Assembly: GCA_964454675.1 (NCBI GenBank)
Contig: CAYVUB010000016.1
Location: forward strand, 1 to 64,000
Origin: CAYVUB01 sp964454675
Lineage (GTDB): Bacteria; Bacteroidota; Bacteroidia; Flavobacteriales; Flavobacteriaceae
DNA: 64,000 bases
Direction: 5' to 3'
Positions 41,543-50,552 of the stretch are shown here, piece by piece (the first letter of the stretch is position 1; each line of letters opens with the position of its first letter). The position numbers were made by a program, and so were the translations under genes. The notes under the pieces were generated by a model. The model made no database searches. It saw nothing but the letters and a program-made list of their open reading frames with translations, and was not told the origin of the DNA.

Positions 41543-42442
41543 TTAATAATCTGGACAGAAGCAAGACTTCCCGCTTGAATATGTATAGGACAATCTTTCA
41601 CGCCATTCTCTATATTCTTCTTTACTGGAATTAATATCAATACCATTTCCGATAGCTGCTCTTCCACGTGAATGGCGATATTTAATCACTTTGCTTTGGT
41701 ATGTTTCAGGTAAATCTATTAACGATTGATTGTATTCTTCAAAAAGAGGTGTCCAGTCTTCCATTGCAATAATTTTTTCTATAACATAATCTGCATCTTC
41801 TGTGTACATCAAATATTCACCATTTGCTTTTAGAACAAGAAAGAAAAAGGAGCCTTTGAAAAATAAACTTTGTAGAACGTCATTGACTTTGTTCCATGTT
41901 ACATTTTTATAATCATAGGTATTGCCCAGGTTTAAACTATAAAGATAAAGAGACTTACTGTTTAATTTAGCATATTTTTTGTGGCATTTTTTTTGGTAAG
42001 AGTCAAAAGTTTTTCTGTTTTTATCATAAACCCGTGAAGATTGATAGTAGTTAATTGTATCGCCATAAGGTAAATGCATTACATGGGGTTTTCTGTATTT
42101 TTTTAATTGGCTCAGTCCAAAGAGAGTATCCTTAAAATTAATTACTAAAGTTTCATTTGGTTTTAAGGTTACATTATAATCTTTCAGTAAACTTTCTTTT
42201 AAGATTATTAATTCATTTTCATTAAGTTTCCCATACTTTTTTCTTTGACGTAATATATGAATTGTTGCACTGTCTGTTTGTTTTATTGTTTCATAAAACA
42301 GATAACAGTTTTTCTTTTTATTGAATTCATTTACACTCAAAATTTCATAATTCTCATCAACAAAAATATTACCTTTATATTTGCTTTGAGAAGTTGCTTT
42401 TATATTCACCAAAAGAATGATTATTATGGCAATATTTTTCAT
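41543..42442 (-). CDS. Exported orphan protein
   Basis: The 299-residue protein has a signal peptide (about 1-19, ending KATSQS). The rest is rich in lysine, tyrosine and asparagine, with segments such as KPNETLVINFKDTLFGL, NGEYLMYTEDADYVIEKIIAMEDWTPLFEEY and a C-terminal RLSYTYSSGKSCFCPDY. I recognise no family. It is inserted between rlmH (11 bases away) and the divergent nadC (27 bases). A 60-base line (41941-42000) counts 15 G+C, against 35 in a line of nadC, so recent gain is likely. Confidence 0.75.
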   Translation of the reverse strand: MKNIAIIIILLVNIKATSQSKYKGNIFVDENYEILSVNEFNKKKNCYLFYETIKQTDSATIHILRQRKKYGKLNENELIILKESLLKDYNVTLKPNETLVINFKDTLFGLSQLKKYRKPHVMHLPYGDTINYYQSSRVYDKNRKTFDSYQKKCHKKYAKLNSKSLYLYSLNLGNTYDYKNVTWNKVNDVLQSLFFKGSFFFLVLKANGEYLMYTEDADYVIEKIIAMEDWTPLFEEYNQSLIDLPETYQSKVIKYRHSRGRAAIGNGIDINSSKEEYREWRERLSYTYSSGKSCFCPDY

Positions 42443-42469
42443 ATATGATTATTTTAAAAGATAAAGTTA

Positions 42470-43330
42470 ATGATTTCAAAACAACAATTTGACAAAGAAG
42501 TACAACTTATTATAGCCAATGCCATTCGCGAAGATGTAGGTGACGGCGACCACAGTTCGTTGGCGTGTATTCCGGCAACGGCGCAAGGAAAAGCCAAACT
42601 GCTCGTTAAAGATAGCGGTATCATTGCCGGTGTTGCATTTGCAAAGCAGGTATTTGCTTATGTAGATAACTCAATGACTGTTGAGGTTTTGATTGAAGAT
42701 GGAAGCCCTGTAAAATACGGCGATATCGTGTTTTATGTTACCGGCGCATCACAATCCATATTAAAAGCCGAGCGTTTGGTACTCAATGCCATGCAGCGTA
42801 TGAGTGCCATTGCTACAAAAACCAAAACATTTGTCGATTTATTGCAAGGTACCAAAACCAAAATTCTCGATACACGCAAAACCACACCCGGCATCCGGGC
42901 ATTGGAAAAATGGGCAGTAAAAATCGGCGGAGGCGAAAACCACCGGTTTGCTTTGTATGATATGGTGATGTTGAAAGACAACCATATTGATTTTTGTGGT
43001 GGTATCACCAAAGCCATCACACAAACCAAAGAGTATCTTGCGCAAACCGGTAAAGATTTGAAGATTATTGTAGAAGCCCGAAATCTTGATGAAATTGAAG
43101 AAATACTTCAAAATGATGGTGTGTATCGTATTTTAATTGACAATTTCAACTTTGAAGATACACGCAAAGCCGTCCAGCTTATTGGCGACAAATGTATGAC
43201 AGAATCCTCGGGAGGCATTAACGAGCAAACCGCCAGATTGTATGCAGAATGTGGTGTGGATTATATTTCGTCAGGTGCATTGACACATTCCGTGTACAAC
43301 ATGGATTTAAGTTTAAAAGCTGTTGATTAG
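42470..43330 (+). CDS. nadC: Nicotinate-nucleotide pyrophosphorylase (quinolinate phosphoribosyltransferase)
   Basis: NadC makes nicotinate mononucleotide from quinolinate and PRPP in de novo NAD synthesis. The 286-residue protein has AIREDVGDGDHSSLACIP, ERLVLNAMQRMSAIATKT, the active-site stretch LDTRKTTPGIRALEKWAVKIGGGENHRFALYDMVMLKDNHI at about 134-174, and SGGINEQTARLYAECGVDYISSGALTHS. It is complete. BrkB and priA follow on the same strand, 41 and 44 bases apart. Confidence 0.97.
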   Translation: MISKQQFDKEVQLIIANAIREDVGDGDHSSLACIPATAQGKAKLLVKDSGIIAGVAFAKQVFAYVDNSMTVEVLIEDGSPVKYGDIVFYVTGASQSILKAERLVLNAMQRMSAIATKTKTFVDLLQGTKTKILDTRKTTPGIRALEKWAVKIGGGENHRFALYDMVMLKDNHIDFCGGITKAITQTKEYLAQTGKDLKIIVEARNLDEIEEILQNDGVYRILIDNFNFEDTRKAVQLIGDKCMTESSGGINEQTARLYAECGVDYISSGALTHSVYNMDLSLKAVD

Positions 43331-43371
43331 CAAAGCAACTTAACGCCCAACGGCTCAACAACAAACAACAA

Positions 43372-44316
43372 ATGACCAAACCCGTAGAAGATAAACTCGA
43401 AAAAATTCCCATAATCAATTTGCTGGTGCGATTTTTTAAAAAAATTAAACTACCGGCACTTGAAGGTTTATCACTTTATGATTTGATGGAATTGTATGTC
43501 ATTGGTATTGCCAAGGGTGCGCTGACTTCAAGAGCCAGTGCCATTGCATTCAGCTTTTTTACGGCTATTTTTCCTTTTCTGCTCTTTATACTGATTGTTA
43601 TGCCATACATTCCTATTGAAGGATTTAAAGGTGAATTTTTAGAATTTCTCGAATCGTTTTTACCACCACAAACGTCAGAGTTTTTCTTTAAAAATATTTT
43701 TGAAAACATTGATGGTTCTCAGCGTGGTGGCTTGATATCGTCTGTTTTTGTCCTGTCTGTTTTATTAATGGCAAATGGCGTGAGTGCGGTTTTTTCAGGT
43801 TTTGAAAGCTCTTATCACGAACAATTGGTACGTACGGTATTTAAACAGTATTTGTATTCGCTTGGTGTTGCCATCATTTTGGCAATTTTAGTGATAATGA
43901 CCGTAGCGGTTTTTGGTTATTTTGAAATTTATATCATTAAACCATTATTGGATAGTTTTAGTGAAAATGGTTATGGAGAAACAGTTACAAGTGTAGGTTG
44001 GATTAGGTTTGCCAAATACCTGTTTTTTGTTCTCATGATTTATATTGCTACCGCTACGTTATACTATTTTGGCACTAAAGAAGGCAAAGCGTCCAAATTT
44101 TTCTCGATAGGTGCATTATTTACAACGATACTTATTATTTTGACATCGTATGTATTCGGGATTTATATAGAAAACTTTTCACAATACAACGAACTTTACG
44201 GGTCTATCGGTGCCTTATTGATATTGCTGTTGTACCTATGGCTAAATTCCATTATTTTATTGTTAGGCTTTGAGCTGAATGCGGTTTTGCATCGTATTAA
44301 AAAGAGTCTGTTTTAA
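43372..44316 (+). CDS. YihY/BrkB-family inner membrane protein
   Basis: The 314-residue protein has a charged N-terminus and six hydrophobic helices. The family pattern is clear: GALTSRASAIAFSFFTAIFPFLLFI at about 43-67, ANGVSAVFSGFESSY, FVLMIYIATATLYYFGTKEGK and YGSIGALLILLLYLWLNSIILLLGFELNAV near the end. These proteins were once called ribonuclease BN by error; the function remains unclear. Orientation and spacing suggest readthrough from nadC. Confidence 0.93.
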   Translation: MTKPVEDKLEKIPIINLLVRFFKKIKLPALEGLSLYDLMELYVIGIAKGALTSRASAIAFSFFTAIFPFLLFILIVMPYIPIEGFKGEFLEFLESFLPPQTSEFFFKNIFENIDGSQRGGLISSVFVLSVLLMANGVSAVFSGFESSYHEQLVRTVFKQYLYSLGVAIILAILVIMTVAVFGYFEIYIIKPLLDSFSENGYGETVTSVGWIRFAKYLFFVLMIYIATATLYYFGTKEGKASKFFSIGALFTTILIILTSYVFGIYIENFSQYNELYGSIGALLILLLYLWLNSIILLLGFELNAVLHRIKKSLF

Positions 44317-44360
44317 AATAAAATAGTTCTACAAGAGTTACAATTCATTAATTTTACGGA

Positions 44361-46814
44361 ATGCAGCATTTTATAGACGTTATTCTTCCCATTCCTTTAG
44401 AAAAGGCTTTTACGTACAGCATTACCGCTGCCGAAGCCCGGTTTTTAAAGATAGGAATGCGTGTTGCCGTGCCTTTTGGAAAAACCAGGATTTATACCGG
44501 ATTGGTTTATAAAATTCATAACCGGGAACCTTTGGTTTATGAAGCAAAAGAGATTCATCAGATTTTAGATGAAACACCAATCATCACAATCACACAATTG
44601 CAACATTGGGAATGGATTGCAAGCTATTACTTGTGTTCGTTGGGCGAAGTCATGCGTGCCGCTTTGCCAAGTGCTTTTGTATTGGAAAGTGAAACGGTTG
44701 TAGTAAAAAACAACGAACAAATTATTGACGATACCGGTTTAAAAGATGATGAATTTTTGGTATATGAAGCCTTGCACCATCAATCATCATTAAAAATTCA
44801 GGATATATCCAATATTCTTGAGAAAAAAAATGTGCTTCCTGTTATCAAAAGGCTTCTGGAAAAAAATGCCATTTTAATTGAAGAAGAAGTGTATGAAAAA
44901 TACAAGCCAAAATTAGAACGCTATGTGAAACTTCATAGTAACCACGCATCATCAGAAAGCTTACAGCTATTGCTTGAGAGTTTAAGCAACGCACCCAAAC
45001 AGCGCGATGTGGTAATGACCTTGTTTTCGATTTCTGCTAAAACCAAAAAACCGGTTAAAGTATCCGAATTGGCTGCTGAAAGCGGTGCATCGCCCGCAAT
45101 TATCAAAGCATTGATTGATAAAGGTATTCTGGAAGAATTTCACATTCAGCAATACAGGATTCAATATACAGGAAATGCTAATGAAAGCAGCAAAGCGCTT
45201 AGCAGTCATCAGCAAGAAGCGTTAAATGCCATTGCCATATCTTTTGAAACCAAAAATATTACACTGCTGTATGGTGTTACCGCATCGGGCAAAACCGAAG
45301 TATATGTAAAGCTTATTGAAAGCATTATTGCATCGGGTAAACAGGTTTTGTATTTACTGCCCGAAATTGCCTTAACAACGCAGTTGGTAACACGATTGCA
45401 GACGTATTTTGGCGAAAAAGTAGCGGTTTTTCATTCAAGATATACCTCAAATGAGCGCGTTGAAGTCTGGTATAACGTATTACAAAATTCGCCCAAAACG
45501 CAAATTATTCTTGGTGCACGTTCGTCCATTTTTTTACCGTTTCATAATCTGGGATTGGTCATTGTTGATGAAGAGCATGAGCCGTCATACAAACAGTTTG
45601 ATCCCGCACCGCGCTATCACGCCCGCGATACGGCAATTGTTCTGGCAGGTTTGTTTGGTGCAAAAACGCTGTTAGGTTCGGCGACACCAAGCTTGGAAAG
45701 CTATTATAATGCGCAGCAAGACAAATACGGTTTGGTAGAAATTACCAAGCGTTACAATGATATTTTAATGCCCGAAATAGAATTGGTGGATATTAAGGAC
45801 AAGCACAAGCGTAAGCGTATGAAAGGTCATTTTAGTGACCGTTTGATTGAAGAAATGACAGAAGCATTGAAAGATGGTCATCAAATTATCTTGTTTCAAA
45901 ACCGGCGCGGATTTTCACCTGTTGTGGAATGTAATACCTGTGGACACACGCCGCAATGCCCCAATTGTGATGTAAGTTTGACCTATCATCAGTTTAAAAA
46001 CGAATTGCGTTGTCATTATTGCGGTTATTACAGTGTGATGCATAAAAACTGCCAGGCTTGCGAAAGTGTAGAATTGGATACCAAAGGCTTTGGAACCGAA
46101 CAGGTAGAAGAGGAGGCAATAGCACTTTTTCCTGATTTTAAGGTAGCGCGAATGGACTTTGACACTACACGTGGCAAATATGGTTATGAAAAAATCATCA
46201 ACGCGTTTGAGCAACAGGAAGTCGATATTTTGGTCGGTACGCAAATGCTTACCAAAGGTTTGGATTTTCGTAATGTAAAGCTTGTAGGCATCATGAATGC
46301 CGATAATTTACTGAATTTCCCCGATTTTAGAGCGCACGAACGCAGTTTTCAGCTTATGGCGCAGGTATCGGGGCGTGCCGGTCGTACCGATAAGCGGGGC
46401 AAGGTACTGATACAAACCTACAATCCCAATCATCGTATTTTGCAGCAGGTATCGACCAATAGTTATAAAGAAATGTATGACGAGCAAATGAATGACCGTC
46501 ATAATTATAAATATCCGCCCATTTACAGGTTGATAAAGATTACCTTAAAGCACAAAGAATTTAACAGGGTAAATGTAGCTGCCGACTGGTATGCGTCGGC
46601 GTTGCGGCAGGTATTTAAAACAAATGTTCTCGGACCGGAATTTCCGCCGGTATCGAGGATACGCAACCAGTACCATAAGAATATCCTGATAAAGATTCCG
46701 CAGCGGCAATCTTTGGTAAAAACAAAAGAAGCTATTGTTAAAATAAACAACAGCTTCTTGAGTGTTAAAGATTTTAGGGTCGTTAGGGTAATTTTAAATG
46801 TCGATAGCTATTAG
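44361..46814 (+). CDS. priA: Primosomal protein N' (replication restart helicase)
   Basis: PriA reloads the replisome at stalled forks. The 817-residue protein has the N-terminal 3'-end-binding domain (DVILPIPLEKAFTYSI), Walker A in YGVTASGKTEVYVK near residue 307, DEEHEPSYKQFDPAPRYHARDTA, the eight zinc cysteines of the C-rich insert (CNTCGHTPQCPNCD; CHYCGYYSVMHKNCQAC at about 530-575), and the helicase motif QLMAQVSGRAGR. It is complete. Confidence 0.97.
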   Translation: MQHFIDVILPIPLEKAFTYSITAAEARFLKIGMRVAVPFGKTRIYTGLVYKIHNREPLVYEAKEIHQILDETPIITITQLQHWEWIASYYLCSLGEVMRAALPSAFVLESETVVVKNNEQIIDDTGLKDDEFLVYEALHHQSSLKIQDISNILEKKNVLPVIKRLLEKNAILIEEEVYEKYKPKLERYVKLHSNHASSESLQLLLESLSNAPKQRDVVMTLFSISAKTKKPVKVSELAAESGASPAIIKALIDKGILEEFHIQQYRIQYTGNANESSKALSSHQQEALNAIAISFETKNITLLYGVTASGKTEVYVKLIESIIASGKQVLYLLPEIALTTQLVTRLQTYFGEKVAVFHSRYTSNERVEVWYNVLQNSPKTQIILGARSSIFLPFHNLGLVIVDEEHEPSYKQFDPAPRYHARDTAIVLAGLFGAKTLLGSATPSLESYYNAQQDKYGLVEITKRYNDILMPEIELVDIKDKHKRKRMKGHFSDRLIEEMTEALKDGHQIILFQNRRGFSPVVECNTCGHTPQCPNCDVSLTYHQFKNELRCHYCGYYSVMHKNCQACESVELDTKGFGTEQVEEEAIALFPDFKVARMDFDTTRGKYGYEKIINAFEQQEVDILVGTQMLTKGLDFRNVKLVGIMNADNLLNFPDFRAHERSFQLMAQVSGRAGRTDKRGKVLIQTYNPNHRILQQVSTNSYKEMYDEQMNDRHNYKYPPIYRLIKITLKHKEFNRVNVAADWYASALRQVFKTNVLGPEFPPVSRIRNQYHKNILIKIPQRQSLVKTKEAIVKINNSFLSVKDFRVVRVILNVDSY

Positions 46815-46821
46815 TGAAACA

Positions 46822-46841
46822 GAAATTTGCAGGCAAATTTC
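46822..46841. terminator. Palindromic hairpin between priA and the LytTR gene
   Basis: GAAATTTGC-AG-GCAAATTTC is a perfect 9-base inverted repeat. It is followed by GTAGTT-GA-ACTATAC. Both genes converge here, so it may end transcription from both sides, though no long T-tract follows. Confidence 0.5.
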
Positions 46842-46888
46842 GTAGTTGAACTATACTAACGAAAGTCAGTATCTCATCTAATTAAAGC

Positions 46889-47584
46889 TTAAATATTATT
46901 TAAAGCATCGACAAGCTCAGATTTTTTATTTCTGCTTAACGGAATTTCGTAAGCGCCAACTTCAACATTTTTACTGTTAAATCTGTCAACTTTGTCAAGA
47001 TTCACAATATAAGATTTGTGAATTCTCAAAAATTTTCCTTCGGGTAACTCGTTTTCAAACGATTTCATGGTAGATAATACCACAAGGCTGTTTTCTTCGG
47101 TTACTACTTTTACATAATCGCCAAGGGCTTCAATCCACTTGATGTCTTTAATGTAAACTTTACGTTTTTTCAGGTTGCTTTTAACAAAGATGTGTTCGCC
47201 GTCGGTTTCATTAAAGTCAAGCTTTAATTTATGTTGTTCCAGGGCTTTTTCTACAGCAACATTAAAACGTTCTCGGGTGATAGGTTTTTGTAAGTAATCT
47301 GTAGCATCATAGTTAAAAGCTTTAAATGCGTACTCGGTTTTACCGGTAACAAAAATGATTTGGGGTTTGTTGTTGAGTACGTCCAGCAGTTCGAAACCGT
47401 TTAAAACAGGCATTTCAATATCCAAAAAGATGAGGTCAACTTTATGGGTATTTAAGCCGTTTTTAGTCTCTAAAGCACTGCTGTATTCTGCGATAAGGTT
47501 AAGTGAGGGATGGTTCTCAATTAACTTTACTATCGACAAACGTTGTATCGCAGAATCGTCAACTACTACACAGTTTAAAGTCAT
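46889..47584 (-). CDS. LytTR-type response regulator
   Basis: The 231-residue protein has a receiver domain (about 1-120; acidic VVVDDSAIQ at the N-terminus, phospho-acceptor Asp55 in LIFLDIEMPVLNG, and conserved Lys in YLQKPITRERF) and a LytTR DNA-binding domain (about 130-230; EHIFVKSNLKKRKVYIKDIKWIEALGDYVKV, FLRIHKSYIVNL). It should be phosphorylated by a LytS-like membrane histidine kinase, but no kinase gene is adjacent, so it is an orphan regulator here. Its targets are unknown. Confidence 0.94.
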   Translation of the reverse strand: MTLNCVVVDDSAIQRLSIVKLIENHPSLNLIAEYSSALETKNGLNTHKVDLIFLDIEMPVLNGFELLDVLNNKPQIIFVTGKTEYAFKAFNYDATDYLQKPITRERFNVAVEKALEQHKLKLDFNETDGEHIFVKSNLKKRKVYIKDIKWIEALGDYVKVVTEENSLVVLSTMKSFENELPEGKFLRIHKSYIVNLDKVDRFNSKNVEVGAYEIPLSRNKKSELVDALNNI

Positions 47585-47716
47585 AACATTATAATATTTA
47601 GGTTAAGATATTCGACAATAGTACAAAAAATTCGGATAAAAACCAAAAAACATCGCTAAAGTGTTTTTTTTAACATTTTTTTGTAGGGCTGAAATTCATA
47701 TAAATTTACATTAAAA

Positions 47717-47751
47717 TTTGTTGTGAAAACAATAAATTATAGTTATTTTTG
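47717..47751 (+). promoter_or_regulatory. Promoter of the rpsF-rpsR-rplI operon
   Basis: TTTG (47717-47720), a 23-base spacer and TATTTTTG (47744-47751) fit the Bacteroidetes consensus; the ATG of rpsF follows 32 bases later. Confidence 0.75.
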
Positions 47752-47783
47752 CACCCATTTTTAATTATTAAAACATATTTATT

Positions 47784-48122
47784 ATGAATCATTATGAAAC
47801 TGTTTTCATCTTAAATCCCGTTTTATCTGAAACCCAGATAAAGGAAACAGTAGAGAAATACGAAGATTTTCTTGTTTCCAGAGGAGCTAAGATGGTATCA
47901 AAAGAGGATTGGGGCTTAAAAAAACTGGCTTACCCGATTCAAAACAAAAAAAGTGGTTTTTACCATTTATTTGAGTACACCGTTGACGGTGAGGTTATCA
48001 ACCCTTTAGAAGTAGAGTTTAGACGTGACGAGCGTTTTATGCGTTATTTAACCGTTAAGCTGGATAAGCACGCTGTAGCATGGGCTGAAAAAAGAAGAAC
48101 AAGAAACAAACAAAAAGCGTAA
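47784..48122 (+). CDS. rpsF: 30S ribosomal protein S6
   Basis: S6 binds S18 on the 30S platform. The 112-residue protein has MNHYETVFILNPVLSETQIKETVEKY, WGLKKLAYPIQNKKSGFYHLFEY and the C-terminal FRRDERFMRYLTVKLDKHAVAW. It is the first gene of the classic rpsF-rpsR-rplI operon, two bases ahead of rpsR, without the ssb gene that interrupts this operon in some phyla. Confidence 0.98.
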   Translation: MNHYETVFILNPVLSETQIKETVEKYEDFLVSRGAKMVSKEDWGLKKLAYPIQNKKSGFYHLFEYTVDGEVINPLEVEFRRDERFMRYLTVKLDKHAVAWAEKRRTRNKQKA

Positions 48123-48124
48123 TT

Positions 48125-48421
48125 ATGTCATCAATAGAACAACAATCTAAAGGAAAAAAAGACGGCGAAATAAGATATTTAACGCCTCTTAATATTGACA
48201 CGAGCAAAACGAAAAAATACTGTCGTTTTAAAAAATCAGGTATCAAATATATTGATTATAAAGATGCCGATTTCTTATTAAGTTTTGTTAACGAGCAAGG
48301 TAAATTGTTACCAAGACGTTTAACAGGAACATCCTTAAAATATCAAAGAAAAGTATCTGTTGCAGTAAAAAGAGCGCGTCACCTTGCGTTGATGCCTTAT
48401 GTAGCCGATTTATTAAAATAA
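48125..48421 (+). CDS. rpsR: 30S ribosomal protein S18
   Basis: S18 pairs with S6 in the central domain of 16S rRNA. The 98-residue protein has KYCRFKKSGIKYIDYKDADFLLSFVNEQGKLLPRRLTGTSLKYQRKVSVAVKRARHLALMPYV, the whole family core, after an N-terminal extension of about 25 residues that is rich in charged residues. Spacing to rpsF is two bases. Confidence 0.98.
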   Translation: MSSIEQQSKGKKDGEIRYLTPLNIDTSKTKKYCRFKKSGIKYIDYKDADFLLSFVNEQGKLLPRRLTGTSLKYQRKVSVAVKRARHLALMPYVADLLK

Positions 48422-48434
48422 TAAAAACATAACT

Positions 48435-48884
48435 ATGGAACTTATATTAAAACAAGACGTTGAAAATTTAGGATTTACAGACGATATTGTAACAGTTAAG
48501 AACGGTTATGGTAGAAACTTTTTAATTCCTCAAAAAAAGGCCGTTATGGCAACGCCTTCTGCTAAAAAAGTATTGGCCGAAACCTTAAAGCAACGTGCTT
48601 ACAAAGAACAAAAAATTGTTGATGAAGCAAACAAGTTGGCAGAAGCTATCAAAGCTTTAGACATTAAAATTGCTTCTAAAGTTGGAACAGGCGATAGATT
48701 GTTTGGTTCAGTTAACAACATGGATATTGTTGATGCTTTACAAAAAGAAGGTCATAACATCGATAAAAAGTTTATCACTGTAAGTGGTGGAAGTGTAAAA
48801 CGTACAGGGAAATATACTGCAAGCGTAAGACTTCACAGAAATGTAACGTTTGATTTGCCTTTTGAAGTAGTAGCAGAAGCTTAA
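48435..48884 (+). CDS. rplI: 50S ribosomal protein L9
   Basis: L9 binds domain V of 23S rRNA and reaches across the ribosome. The 149-residue protein has the N-terminal MELILKQDVENLGFTDDIVTVKNGYGRNFLIPQKKAVMAT, the long helix, and the C-terminal domain ending RLHRNVTFDLPFEVVAEA. It ends the operon and is followed by a strong terminator. Confidence 0.98.
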   Translation: MELILKQDVENLGFTDDIVTVKNGYGRNFLIPQKKAVMATPSAKKVLAETLKQRAYKEQKIVDEANKLAEAIKALDIKIASKVGTGDRLFGSVNNMDIVDALQKEGHNIDKKFITVSGGSVKRTGKYTASVRLHRNVTFDLPFEVVAEA

Positions 48885-48910
48885 TATTTGAAAAAGCACA
48901 TAATTTTATA

Positions 48911-48940
48911 AAAGCCTCAATTTACCTTGAGGCTTTTTTT
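48911..48940 (+). terminator. Terminator of the S6-S18-L9 operon
   Basis: AAAGCCTCAA-TTTACC-TTGAGGCTTT with seven T in a row, 27 bases past the rplI stop. Confidence 0.95.
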
Positions 48941-48946
48941 GTAACA

Positions 48947-49017
48947 GAGATTTCCTGATATTGAGGAAATGACAAAAGAATACTAATGAGATTTCCGTCT
49001 TCGCGGAAATGACAGAG
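48947..49017. repeat. Two tandem hairpin repeats GAGATTTCC...GGAAATGACA
   Basis: Two copies (48947-48974 and 48988-49014) share GAGATTTCC and GGAAATGACA and differ in the inner loop (9 and 8 bases), so each folds as a hairpin with an ATTTCC/GGAAAT stem. They are just behind the operon terminator and just ahead of the DUF6495 gene. I recall similar dispersed hairpins in flavobacterial genomes. Confidence 0.8.
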
Positions 49018-49025
49018 TTTTACTT

Positions 49026-49499
49026 ATGAAATACGCACGACTTACCAAAGAGCAATTTGAAGAACTACACAGGGAATTTATCAATTTTCTGGCTACACAA
49101 TCCATTACGGCAGCCGAGTGGACGCAGATAAAAACCGAACAGCCCGAAGTCGCAGAACAGGAACTGGATATATTCAGCGATTTGGTTTGGGAAGGTGTGC
49201 TACATCAAGTGCAATATCTGGAACATATTTCGTCACAACATTTGCATTTGTTTCATTTAAAAGAACACGGCATGCAGCTTATTGCCGTCAAACTTAAAAA
49301 TGACAGCATAGATTTGACAACGCGTGAAGGTTTTGAATGGCTCAGAAACAATCTGCTTGATGATACTGTCGAGTTTTTAACGGCAGATAAAGCGTATTCA
49401 GACGATAAATTACTGGATAAGTTTAAACTCATTACACAAGGAGCAGTTATTACCAAAGGCGATTTGTACCGGTATTTTGAGAAATTGATGAAGCCGTAA
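49026..49499 (+). CDS. Conserved protein of the DUF6495 type
   Basis: The 157-residue cytoplasmic protein starts MKYARLTKEQFEELHREFINFLATQSITAAEW and continues with DIFSDLVWEGVLHQVQYLEHISSQHLHLFHLKEHGMQLIAVKL and ITQGAVITKGDLYRYFEKL. This pattern fits the DUF6495 family, which I recall as widespread in Flavobacteriaceae behind the L9 operon. The protein is acidic and mostly helical, with no recognisable catalytic motif. Its function is unknown. Confidence 0.88.
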   Translation: MKYARLTKEQFEELHREFINFLATQSITAAEWTQIKTEQPEVAEQELDIFSDLVWEGVLHQVQYLEHISSQHLHLFHLKEHGMQLIAVKLKNDSIDLTTREGFEWLRNNLLDDTVEFLTADKAYSDDKLLDKFKLITQGAVITKGDLYRYFEKLMKP

Positions 49500-49739
49500 A
49501 GCCATAAAACTGAATGCAGTAAAGTTATAATGAACATTTGGCATTAAGACTCAAGCCAGAAGCTTGACACGAGTGACGGTATAAAATAAAACAAAAGAAA
49601 TTTGAAATAAAGAAGAGGTAACATCATGACATACATTCGACTTTATGACATTTGTACTTAAGTTTTAATTTTTTTTGTCAGAAATATGTGACTTTTAAAA
49701 TTAGGCTGTGTCTTAGTATGTAATTAACCATTCCATCCC

Positions 49740-50327
49740 TTGAATACCGAAAGAGAAATTGATAAAATTTCAGACGAAGAACTCATTAAAAGCATTGTCA
49801 AAACCAATGACACTGTACTTTTTGAGGTGCTTTACGACAGGTATTCAAAAACAGTTTATAACAAATGTTTTGGTTTTGCAAAAAACGAAGACGAGGCAAA
49901 AGATTTAACTCAGGATGTCTTTTTGAAGCTCTTTGTAAAATTGATAACATTTAAAGGGATTTCTAAATTTTCGACGTGGCTGTATGCTTTTACATACAAT
50001 CACTGTGTAAATTATGTTACCAGAAACACTCAAAAAAAGATTGAAAAACAATCTATTGAGTCTTCAGGTTTAGAAAATTTATCTGATGATACAGATGATT
50101 ATGATATTCATTTACTTAAAGTAGAATATCTTAAGGAAGCACTAAACCAAATTTCTCCTGACGAGAAAATGATTCTTTTACTCAAATATCAGGATTCGTT
50201 ATCTGTTAAAGAATTAGAAACAGTTTTGGGCATTGGAGAAAGCGCAGTAAAAATGAGGCTTAAACGCGCTAAAGAACGACTAATTAACGCTTACAAAAAA
50301 AACACAAGTCATGGAGAACCCTTTTAA
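49740..50327 (+). CDS. ECF-type RNA polymerase sigma factor
   Basis: The 195-residue protein has region 2 (LFEVLYDRYSKTVYNKCFGFAKNEDEAKDLTQDVFLKLFVKL, then TWLYAFTYNHCVNYV) and region 4 (LNQISPDEKMILLLKYQDSLSVKELETVLGIGESAVKMRLKRAKERL). The start codon is TTG at 49740, giving MNTEREIDKISDEELI. No membrane anti-sigma gene follows; a 60-residue gene overlaps its end and an MscS channel gene comes next. A role in osmotic or envelope stress is suggested by the channel, as inference. Confidence 0.93.
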   Translation: MNTEREIDKISDEELIKSIVKTNDTVLFEVLYDRYSKTVYNKCFGFAKNEDEAKDLTQDVFLKLFVKLITFKGISKFSTWLYAFTYNHCVNYVTRNTQKKIEKQSIESSGLENLSDDTDDYDIHLLKVEYLKEALNQISPDEKMILLLKYQDSLSVKELETVLGIGESAVKMRLKRAKERLINAYKKNTSHGEPF

Positions 50328-50493
50328 AAATTTAGACAGGCCTCTTAAAAATGTGCCCGATGATTTAAAAGCAAAGGTCATGAATGATATTGCTACGGCA
50401 AAATTAATCATGGAGCTGGCAAGCTTGTTTTCTGTTAATTACGGCAAAGTTATTGAAGCTACAATAAGTAAGCGCAATAAACATAATAAATAA
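50311..50493 (+). CDS. Small protein overlapping the sigma factor gene
   Basis: A 60-residue protein that overlaps the sigma factor gene by 17 bases, so the two are translationally coupled. It is soluble: MENPFKNLDRPLKNVPDDLKAKVMNDI, a short amphipathic helix (TAKLIMELASLFSVNYGKVIEA) and a basic tail (SKRNKHNK). It has no membrane segment, zinc motif or known anti-sigma domain. Its position suggests that it controls the sigma factor, but this is only inferred. Confidence 0.75.
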   Translation: MENPFKNLDRPLKNVPDDLKAKVMNDIATAKLIMELASLFSVNYGKVIEATISKRNKHNK

Positions 50494-50552
50494 TAATATT
50501 GATACCATAGAACATAAAAACAAAACAAATTAGCTAACACACACATAAAACA

